In this document: one piece after another, positions 17,735 to 24,765 of the stretch
How positions within the stretch are numbered: position 1 is the stretch's first letter
Layout of the letters: every line of letters starts with the position of its first letter
Assembly (NCBI GenBank): GCA_008501825.1
Contig: QQUA01000003.1
Span: 1-64,000, forward strand
Direction of reading: 5' to 3'
DNA length: 64,000 nucleotides
Source: Planctomycetota bacterium
Lineage (GTDB): Bacteria; Planctomycetota; UBA1135
Program-made: the position numbers and the translations under genes
The notes under the pieces: generated by a model
Told to the model about the DNA's origin: nothing
Database searches by the model: none
What the model saw: the letters and a program-made list of their open reading frames with translations, nothing else

Positions 17735-19303
17735 CTAGCGGCTGGCCCGGGAAATGGTCTTCGCCTGGAGGAACAACAGCAGGTAATCGCGACCGCCGGC
17801 TTTGGAATCGGTGCCGGACATGTTGAAACCACCAAAAGGCTGGCTTCCCACCAAGGCGCCGGTGCACTTGCGATTGATGTACAAATTGCCGCAGTGCAGT
17901 TCCCGCTTGGCTTGGGCGATCTTGGCTTCGTCCTTGCCGTAGTAGGCGCCGGTCAATCCGAAGATGGTGTCGTTGGCCGCTGCGATGCCCTCTTCGAAAC
18001 TGCTTACCTTGGTGATGCCCAAGACCGGAGCGAAGATTTCTTCTTTGAACAACCGGTGGCTGCGTTCAATGTCTCCGAAAATGGTCGGCTTCAGGTAGTG
18101 CCCTTCGCCTTCCGCCTTTTCGCCGCCGGCCAACAATTTGCCTTCTTGTTTGCCGATCTCGATGTATTCCAGAGTTTTCTTCAACGCCGCTTCATTGATC
18201 ACCGGGCCCATGAAGTTGTGGTGATCGCTGGGGTGACCGACTTTGGTGGCTTCGGTCAATTTGACCACTTTCTCCACCAGCTCGTCGTGAACTTTTTCGT
18301 GCACGATCAAGCGGGAACATGCGGAGCACTTTTGACCCTGGAAGCCAAAGGCGGCGGCGTGAACGCCTTTGGCAGCGGAATCCACGTCTGCGTCTTCATC
18401 GACCAGGATGAAGTCTTTGCCGCCCATTTCGGCGACGACTCGTTTCAACCAGATTTGCCCCTCGTGGACCTTGGCGGCCTTTTCGTAAATGTCCTTGCCG
18501 ACTTCCATCGAACCGGTGAAGGAGATGAAACGCACCATCGGGTGTTCGACCCAGGTGTTGCCGACTTCCGAACCGGGGCCGGGAACGAATTGCAGAACTC
18601 CGGGAGGTACGCCGGCGTCCTTCATCAAATCCAAGAACATGGAGGCGATGCCGGGACTGTCGGAGGACGGTTTCAACACTACGGTGTTACCGGCCACCAA
18701 GGCGGCGGTGGTCATGCCCACCAGAATGGCCAGCGGAAAATTCCACGGCGGGATCACGGCGCCGACTCCGAGCGGAATGTAAACCAACTCGTTGGCTTCG
18801 CCCGGCAGTGGGGTGATCGGTTGCTTGCGGCCGTAGCGCAGCGCCTCCCGAGCGTAGAACTCGAGGAAGTCGATGGCTTCGGCAGTATCGCCGTCGGCTT
18901 CCACCCAACTCTTGCCGACTTCATAAACCATCATGGCGGAAAACTCGTGCTTGTGCAGGCGCATGGCCCGAGCCGCCCGGAACAGGACGTCGGCCCTTTC
19001 GCCAGGAGTTTTCGCCGCCCATTCACCGAAGGCCTTGTGAGCTCCGACCACGGCTTTGACTGCGTCCTCCCGGGAACCCTTGGCGCAATTGGCGACCACC
19101 CGGGAAGTTTGGCCGGGGTCGACCGAGTCGAAGGTGCCGCTACCTTCGCCGTCTTCGCCATCGATCCAAAGACGCACCACCACCGGCAGCTTTTTCTCGA
19201 TCTTGTCCAGAGCGGCTTGGAAAGCCTTGACGTTCTCCTCTTTGGAGAAATCGGTGAACGGTTCGTTGGTGAAGGGGGTGATCTCGGGAGTCGTGGACAG
19301 CAT
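17735..19303 (-). CDS. L-glutamate gamma-semialdehyde (delta-1-pyrroline-5-carboxylate) dehydrogenase
   Basis: A 522-residue aldehyde dehydrogenase of the P5C dehydrogenase group (RocA or PruA). The NAD-binding and catalytic motifs are visible: PPWNFPLAILVGM, FTGSMEVGK, AEMGGKD with the general base Glu, and GFQGQKCSACSR with the catalytic Cys. The N-terminus (ITPFTNEPFTDFS) matches the family. It converts glutamate semialdehyde to glutamate in proline and arginine breakdown. No proline dehydrogenase is seen in the window. It lies 3 bp after trmFO and 82 bp before the ferredoxin gene. Confidence 0.9.
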   Translation of the reverse strand: MLSTTPEITPFTNEPFTDFSKEENVKAFQAALDKIEKKLPVVVRLWIDGEDGEGSGTFDSVDPGQTSRVVANCAKGSREDAVKAVVGAHKAFGEWAAKTPGERADVLFRAARAMRLHKHEFSAMMVYEVGKSWVEADGDTAEAIDFLEFYAREALRYGRKQPITPLPGEANELVYIPLGVGAVIPPWNFPLAILVGMTTAALVAGNTVVLKPSSDSPGIASMFLDLMKDAGVPPGVLQFVPGPGSEVGNTWVEHPMVRFISFTGSMEVGKDIYEKAAKVHEGQIWLKRVVAEMGGKDFILVDEDADVDSAAKGVHAAAFGFQGQKCSACSRLIVHEKVHDELVEKVVKLTEATKVGHPSDHHNFMGPVINEAALKKTLEYIEIGKQEGKLLAGGEKAEGEGHYLKPTIFGDIERSHRLFKEEIFAPVLGITKVSSFEEGIAAANDTIFGLTGAYYGKDEAKIAQAKRELHCGNLYINRKCTGALVGSQPFGGFNMSGTDSKAGGRDYLLLFLQAKTISRASR

Positions 19304-19306
19304 GGG

Positions 19307-20689
19307 TCAAACGGGCGCCGCCGAGGCGCGTGGCAAGGGGTACTGTCGAAGGTGGGCGGCCAGGTCGCGCCGCGACCTTTCCGCTTTGGCCAGGTTACGC
19401 AGCCTTCGGCCGCCTCGGCCTCCCGGCATTTCCGATGCATCGGGGGGAGGCAGCAGGCCGAATTCCGCTTTCATGGGCTGGAAGTGAGCGGCCGGGGCGG
19501 TGGCGACGTGGTTGGCCAGGGCCCCAAGCAAAGTGGTGACGGGGAGGCGCTCCGGCACCAAACCGCATACTTTACGGGCAGCGTTGCGTCCTGCCAGCAA
19601 ACCGGAACCGATATTGGCGAGATAGCCTTCCATGCCGGTGATTTGGCCGGCCAGGAATAAGCCGGATTTCCGTCGCCACTCCAGGTCCGAGTTCAGCAGT
19701 TTCGGCGAGCGAACGAAGGTGTTGCGGTGCATGCTGCCGAGGCGCACGAACTCCGCCTGGGTCATCCCCGGGAGCGACCGAATCAGCCCTTCCTGCTCGC
19801 CATAGCGCAGATGGGTTTGAAAACCGACCAGGTTGTAGAGGCTTTTGGCCTGGTTTTCAGGGCGCAATTGGATAACGGCGTAGGGGCGGCGTCCGGTCCT
19901 CGGATCGGTCAGACCCACCGGCCTCAACGGTCCGTAGCGCAGGGAATCGCGGCCCCGAGCGGCCAGAACCTCCACCGGCATGCAGCGCTCGAAGAAGGCC
20001 CCGGCCCGGGGATCGGCCATTTCAAACGGCTTGGGTTGGTGGCGGTCGGCGTCCAGCAAGGTGTCGACCAGTTGCTCATAGTGCTCTTTTTCCAAAGGGA
20101 TGTTCAGATAGTCGGCCTCCCCGTGGCCGTAGCGGGAAGCGGCGAAAAGCACGGTGCGATCCAGGCTTTCGGCACTGACCACCGGGGCGATGGCGTCGAA
20201 AAAGGACAGGTTTTCTTCCCCGCTGAGGTCCTGAATGGCTTGGCTTAGGGAAGCTCCGGTGAGCGGTCCCGAGGCCAGGATGACGACCGGATCTTCTGGA
20301 ACTGTAAGAACTTCGGTCCGAATCAGACGGATTTTGGGGTGAGACTCCAGACGCTCGGTCACGGCATGGGCGAATTTTTCCCGATCGACCGCCAGGGCCT
20401 GGCCGGCGGGAACCGAGTGGTCCTTGGCCAAATCCAGGAGCTGGCATCCCAGCGCGGCCAATTCCGCCTGCAGAACGCCGGCGGCCCGGTCCGGGAGGGC
20501 GGAGCCGAGCGAATTGGAGCAGACCAACTCGGCGCAATCTCCGCTTTGGTGGGCCGGCGTGGATACTTGCGGTCGCATTTCGAACAAATCCACTGCAAAT
20601 CCGGCCTCGGCCAGTTGCAAGGCGGCTTCCGAACCGGCGAGACCGGCCCCGACCACCGGGATGGGAGCGGTTTGGGAGGAAGAAGTCAC
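19307..20689 (-). CDS. trmFO: tRNA (uracil-5-)-methyltransferase, folate/FAD-dependent, TrmFO
   Basis: A 460-residue protein with an N-terminal dinucleotide-binding motif (GAGLAGSEAALQLA), FEMRP, CAELVCSNSLGS, and ITGMEGYLANIGSGLLAGRNAA toward the C-terminus. This set is diagnostic for TrmFO, which makes ribothymidine at position 54 of tRNA using methylenetetrahydrofolate. The usual length is about 435-460. It is the first gene of the minus-strand run and is followed by the P5C dehydrogenase gene after 3 bp. The 120-bp gap to the divergent DUF4139 gene must hold promoters for both directions. Confidence 0.95.
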   Translation of the reverse strand: MTSSSQTAPIPVVGAGLAGSEAALQLAEAGFAVDLFEMRPQVSTPAHQSGDCAELVCSNSLGSALPDRAAGVLQAELAALGCQLLDLAKDHSVPAGQALAVDREKFAHAVTERLESHPKIRLIRTEVLTVPEDPVVILASGPLTGASLSQAIQDLSGEENLSFFDAIAPVVSAESLDRTVLFAASRYGHGEADYLNIPLEKEHYEQLVDTLLDADRHQPKPFEMADPRAGAFFERCMPVEVLAARGRDSLRYGPLRPVGLTDPRTGRRPYAVIQLRPENQAKSLYNLVGFQTHLRYGEQEGLIRSLPGMTQAEFVRLGSMHRNTFVRSPKLLNSDLEWRRKSGLFLAGQITGMEGYLANIGSGLLAGRNAARKVCGLVPERLPVTTLLGALANHVATAPAAHFQPMKAEFGLLPPPDASEMPGGRGGRRLRNLAKAERSRRDLAAHLRQYPLPRASAAPV

Positions 20690-20809
20690 GAAATGAGGGG
20701 ATTCTGGACTAGGGTTGTGACCGGGCGAAAGTCTAAGATAAATGCCCTAGCCCTCAGGCGACGCCCCTGGTCCCCCCTGTCCTCGGTCGCGTGAAGGCTG
20801 GAGCCGGGA

Positions 20810-22417
20810 ATGCTTGCCACCGTTCTACTGAGCCTCGCCGCTTGGGGGCCTGCTCAGGAGGTTGAACCGCCTTCGGTTCCGACCTCCCTGGACAAGGTCA
20901 CCGTCTATCAGGGTCAAGCACTGGTGGAAAGAGTCGGGAACTATGAAGCGGCCGCTCCCGGCGTCTATCGAATTCAATTGGGACCCTTTCCCATGAGTGC
21001 CCATTTGGACACCTTTCATGCCAGGGTGGAAGAGGGGACGGCACGGCTGTTGGATTTGGAAGTTCGCCAAGCCATGGGCAAGGCCTTCGAATCGGAGGAA
21101 CGCCTGGGCAAGGAAAAGGAATTGGAAGCCTTGCGGCGAGTTCGAAGCGATTTGGAAGCCGAGTTGGCCGGTTTGGACATGGAAGAGAAATTGGTTCAAG
21201 CCATGATTCAGGCGGTGGAAAACGGCCGCATCCCCGCTGCTTACGCCGATCCGGAAGATCCCGAAAGTCTGACTCGCTTGTTTGATTTAATCCGCCACCG
21301 ATCCCGGGATTTATTCCAGGCCCGTACCGATTGGAAGCGGAGACAGAGTCAAACCGATTTGCAGATCGCCGCCTTGGAAGAAGAATTGGGTCAGATCCAA
21401 AGTTCCATTCGGCATTTGGATTGTTCTTTGTTGCTCGAGTTCGAACAAGCTGGAGTCGCTAACTTTCGCTTGAGCTATTTGACCGAAGGAGCATCGTGGC
21501 AACCGACCTATGAAGTTCACGTGGCTCCCGATTTGACCGGCGTGACGGTTTCGCTGGTGGCCCGAGTGCGGCAATCCACCGGCGAGAACTGGGCGCAGAC
21601 TCGATTGCTGCTTAGCCGGACCGCACCGAGCTTGGAATTGGAAGCACCGGAATTGCCGGTTCGGGTCTTGGAAGTTCCGAGACCGGGGCAGGTACCGGAA
21701 ACCTTGGCCGAAACCGACGTCGGCGAAGGCACCTTAGGGGATCACCGGCCCGGCCTGCCCCCTCACTATCCATTGAATCAGCGCAACACGATTGCCAGCA
21801 ACGGCGAGAATCATCGCTTGGTCTTGCGGCAATTCCGTATGCAGGCGGAAACTCGGCGCTATATATTTCCCTCTCGTAGCCGCCACGCCTTCGTGCAAGC
21901 GGAAATCAAGGTCCTCGGAGACAGCCCCTTACCGGAAGGACCGGCCAAGATTTTCTTGGGTAGGGATTATCTGGGAGAAACTCGTTTTCCTTTGTTGCAG
22001 CCGGGGGATACCACCACGGTTCACTTGGGAACCGATCCTCACGTCAGCGTCGAAGTGCAAAAGGTTCGGGACGAACGGGATGAACCCGGTGCATTGTCGT
22101 CTACGGTCGAGATCACCCGGGTTTATCAGGCTTGGATTCGCTTACAACCGAATGCCCCAGGACCGGCCGACCTCGTGGTAGAGGAAGTTCTTCCGGTTTC
22201 CGGCAGTGGCGGGGTGGAAGTGGAACCGGTCGAAGTGCAACCCATGCCTCTTCGCGATCCCGATTCGGTTCGGGATATGCGTGAAAAGGGCGTCTTGCGC
22301 TGGCGCATGCAGTTGATGCCGGGAGCCGAACAGTATTTAAGGTGGGGGTACATTTATTCCTTTGATGAAGACGCCGAGCCGGCCCTGCTGGAACTGCCCC
22401 GAGAAGGCGGCGGTTAA
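20810..22417 (+). CDS. Secreted DUF4139-type protein
   Basis: A 535-residue protein with a short signal peptide (MLATVLLSLAAWGPAQEV). An N-terminal beta domain (DKVTVYQGQALVERVG, GVYRIQLGPFP) is followed by a charged coiled coil (about 85-200, KEKELEALRRVRSDLEAELAGL) and a C-terminal beta domain (FRLSYLTEGASWQPTYEVHV, VEITRVYQAWIRLQ). This order matches DUF4139 proteins, sometimes called mucoidy-inhibitor-like, whose function is unknown. It stands alone, with trmFO divergent upstream and 200 bp to the next gene. Confidence 0.8.
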   Translation: MLATVLLSLAAWGPAQEVEPPSVPTSLDKVTVYQGQALVERVGNYEAAAPGVYRIQLGPFPMSAHLDTFHARVEEGTARLLDLEVRQAMGKAFESEERLGKEKELEALRRVRSDLEAELAGLDMEEKLVQAMIQAVENGRIPAAYADPEDPESLTRLFDLIRHRSRDLFQARTDWKRRQSQTDLQIAALEEELGQIQSSIRHLDCSLLLEFEQAGVANFRLSYLTEGASWQPTYEVHVAPDLTGVTVSLVARVRQSTGENWAQTRLLLSRTAPSLELEAPELPVRVLEVPRPGQVPETLAETDVGEGTLGDHRPGLPPHYPLNQRNTIASNGENHRLVLRQFRMQAETRRYIFPSRSRHAFVQAEIKVLGDSPLPEGPAKIFLGRDYLGETRFPLLQPGDTTTVHLGTDPHVSVEVQKVRDERDEPGALSSTVEITRVYQAWIRLQPNAPGPADLVVEEVLPVSGSGGVEVEPVEVQPMPLRDPDSVRDMREKGVLRWRMQLMPGAEQYLRWGYIYSFDEDAEPALLELPREGGG

Positions 22418-22617
22418 GCCGGACTTTTTTCATTTCGGCGACGAATTTCCGGCGACTTTCAGTCGTCAAGAAAAGGAAATCTTCCTGCTTCAGCTTGGGG
22501 GCCACCTACTATGATGGAGCTGCCCTCGAAATCATTTCGGGGGCTTCGCATTCCCCAGGAGATCCTTTCCCCAGGATCTCATCCCCAAGTTCTCTGAACG
22601 TAAACCAAGCAAATAGG

Positions 22618-24270
22618 ATGATTCCCCTTAGCTTACTTCTTGCTGCCATTCCTCAGGCGCCCGTGCAAATTGCTCAGCACGTGGAAGTTACCGACCAAGG
22701 TGCCGATGTCGTTCGGGAGTATCGCGATGCTTCCGGCCAAATCGTTGCCAAAAGCTCGAACAGCCAGGGATTGGTCACCGGGCCCCGCTGGAGTGAAAAC
22801 GATGGTGGATTGGCCTGGATCTGTGAAGACATTGCGGTGGGTGATAACGGTGCCAGCGTGATGGCCAGTAAAGGTTTGAACAACGAAGCCGTCACCTTGT
22901 ATAGCACTGGCAGTGCTACACCGATCTTCCACTACGACATGCTCACGTCGGAAGATCCTCAGGTCGCGGTTGCCGCTCGGGCCAACTTCTCCTTTGCCAT
23001 GGAGATTTTCGATACCGACCCGTCCAGCAATTACGACTTCGAGGCCACCGTACACGCCTTCGACAATTGCGATACCAGCGGAACGCCACTGTTTTCCTAC
23101 ACCTTCCCGAAAACCTTAAACTACTTCGGTGGCGGTGTAGCGGTTAACGATGCCGGGAATGTCTTCTTGGCCTGGAAAGCCGACCCCAACACCCAATACC
23201 TGTTGGTAGAAGCTTTTGATCAGGCAGGAAACAGCATTTCCAGTGGGCAACTGCAAACGATTGGAAGTTCCACTTACTTCCACGCACGCCAAGCTCGTCT
23301 CAGTGAAGCTGGTGACCGGGCCTACTTCTTCGTGGGTACCGACGCCATCATTTACGACGTCAACAGCGGAACCGAAATCTACCGGCACGCGATTGGTGCT
23401 TCTTTCGACAGCCATGCGCTTTCCGGTGACGGCGAAACTTTCGCTTACGGCAACTTCGGTTTCTTCAACGTGTACACCGAGAGTTCGCCCGGCGTCTGGA
23501 CCTTGGCTGCTAGTCAAAGCTTTGCCGGCGGCACTTACGTGGCTCGCTTGGACTTGAACTCGGACGGCAGCCGTCTGGGCTACCAAATCCAGCAGTACAG
23601 CCCCGCCTACGATCACATTGAGATCGGGATGTACGACGTAGCCGGCGCCACCAACATGTTTACGGCTTCCTACGATGCTCCCGGAACCGCCTTCCAGTTG
23701 GTTTGCTCCGGGGTTTCGATGGACGACAACGGCGACTACGTCGCCGGTTGCTCCTGGGGCGATGACTTGGGTGTGACTCCCGAAGGTTTCGTCTATGACG
23801 ACGCCGGCAACGTCACCTGTGAACTGGGTGGCAGCGGTTCGGCCTTCGATTGCAGCTTGGATGCCGACGGCGACGTGTTCGCCATGGGTACCAAGGCTGT
23901 TCACGCCAACACCTTCGGCAACGGCGGCGATATTTTCGTCGCGGATGCATACGACCAGAACTTGCACATTCTCGGTTTGCCGCAATTGGGCGGCACGGTG
24001 ACCATCGAAGCCCCCGACACCGGTACCACCCTGCAACTGGGCGTCTGCTCCAGCTTGGGTAACAGCATGAGTTCCTTGGGTCAAACCGAATTGGACTTGA
24101 GCACCTTGATCACCACCTTCGTGTTCCCGATTCCGGTCGGCGGCCTGAGCCAACCGGTGACCGTTCCGGCCAATCCGGCCCTGGCCTGCTGGGAAGTCCA
24201 CGTACAAGGCGGCATTTTGGGTGGCAGCCCGACTTTGACCAACAAAGTTTCGCTGCGTTTGATTCCCTGA
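22618..24270 (+). CDS. Secreted beta-propeller-like protein, 550 aa
   Basis: ATG at 22618, preceded by AATAGG, begins a signal peptide (MIPLSLLLAAIPQAPVQIA). The earlier in-frame start has no such character. The body is rich in D-G-D and N-D-A-G turns and aromatic beta strands, consistent with a propeller of WD-like or PQQ-like blades (SLDADGDVFAMG, AVNDAGNVFLAW). The last 100 residues form a separate beta domain (GGTVTIEAPDTGTTLQLGVCSSLG ending NKVSLRLIP), of the type that recurs at the C-terminus of secreted proteins in this window. No enzymatic motif was seen. A strong terminator follows 18 bp after the stop. Confidence 0.7.
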   Translation: MIPLSLLLAAIPQAPVQIAQHVEVTDQGADVVREYRDASGQIVAKSSNSQGLVTGPRWSENDGGLAWICEDIAVGDNGASVMASKGLNNEAVTLYSTGSATPIFHYDMLTSEDPQVAVAARANFSFAMEIFDTDPSSNYDFEATVHAFDNCDTSGTPLFSYTFPKTLNYFGGGVAVNDAGNVFLAWKADPNTQYLLVEAFDQAGNSISSGQLQTIGSSTYFHARQARLSEAGDRAYFFVGTDAIIYDVNSGTEIYRHAIGASFDSHALSGDGETFAYGNFGFFNVYTESSPGVWTLAASQSFAGGTYVARLDLNSDGSRLGYQIQQYSPAYDHIEIGMYDVAGATNMFTASYDAPGTAFQLVCSGVSMDDNGDYVAGCSWGDDLGVTPEGFVYDDAGNVTCELGGSGSAFDCSLDADGDVFAMGTKAVHANTFGNGGDIFVADAYDQNLHILGLPQLGGTVTIEAPDTGTTLQLGVCSSLGNSMSSLGQTELDLSTLITTFVFPIPVGGLSQPVTVPANPALACWEVHVQGGILGGSPTLTNKVSLRLIP

Positions 24271-24288
24271 TCGGATTCGCGCCCAATC

Positions 24289-24322
24289 GGCCTCGGAACT
24301 TCGGTTCCGGGGCCATTTTTTT
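24289..24322 (+). terminator. Strong rho-independent terminator with UUCG loop
   Basis: GGCCTCGGAAC pairs with GTTCCGGGGCC around a TTCG tetraloop (11 bp with one G-T pair), followed by ATTTTTTT. It lies 18 bp after the stop of the 550-residue secreted protein. Confidence 0.92.
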
Positions 24323-24765
24323 GTCCCCGCCTCAGGAATTTACCGCTTTCTAATTGACCGAAGATTCCCGGTGAATCAGTGGAGTCTTTGCTCCCCCCCT
24401 CACTCCCCTCCAGGCCTCTGTCGCCCATGTTTTTTCCTTTAGGTCCTGGCCTTAACCTCCAAAGGGCCGGCTCTTTTTCAAGCCTTGAATCGAAGCATTC
24501 AAGGGATGGTGCAATCGATACCTCGCTCTGCGGCCCTCACCGCAGAGCAATGGAGATTTCTGTTCTCTCGTTTCGGCGAGGAAGGAGAAAGCTCTTATTG
24601 CTGGAGTCACTTAACACGTGACGGATCAAGAAAGGGACAGGAGGCTGGTGGAAGGGGATTTGCCAGCCTCCATTTCTTTCCGTCGGAGGGCTCCTTTGAA
24701 GCCCAGACGCATCGATCTCAACCAACCCTCCGTCCCATGCGGACGTCATTTCCCCCGGACTCACC
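24323..24765 (+). promoter_or_regulatory. Gene-poor, hairpin-rich 443-bp leader of the G8 gene
   Basis: No convincing gene fills this stretch. It holds several strong inverted repeats: CCTTGAAT/ATTCAAGG at 24483-24504, a perfect 9-bp GCTCTGCGG/CCGCAGAGC at 24525-24548, a 5-bp GTCAC/GTGAC near 24606-24622, and a perfect 9-bp GGAGGCTGG/CCAGCCTCC at 24640-24671 followed by ATTTCTTTCC. A TTG-started 94-codon frame (24485-24769) overlaps the next ATG as ATGA, but its composition is unconvincing. The region may be a structured 5' leader or encode a small RNA. Confidence 0.45.

Noticed and set aside
17894..19660. Long open frame (588 codons) on the plus strand
   Set aside because: It lies antisense to the P5C dehydrogenase and trmFO genes, which have clear family motifs. 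Its translation is low-complexity and lacks motifs; it is a by-product of GC-rich codon use.
23116..24207. Open frame (363 codons) on the minus strand
   Set aside because: Antisense to the 550-residue secreted protein. Similar antisense frames occur under both G8 genes and are shadows of the same codon bias.
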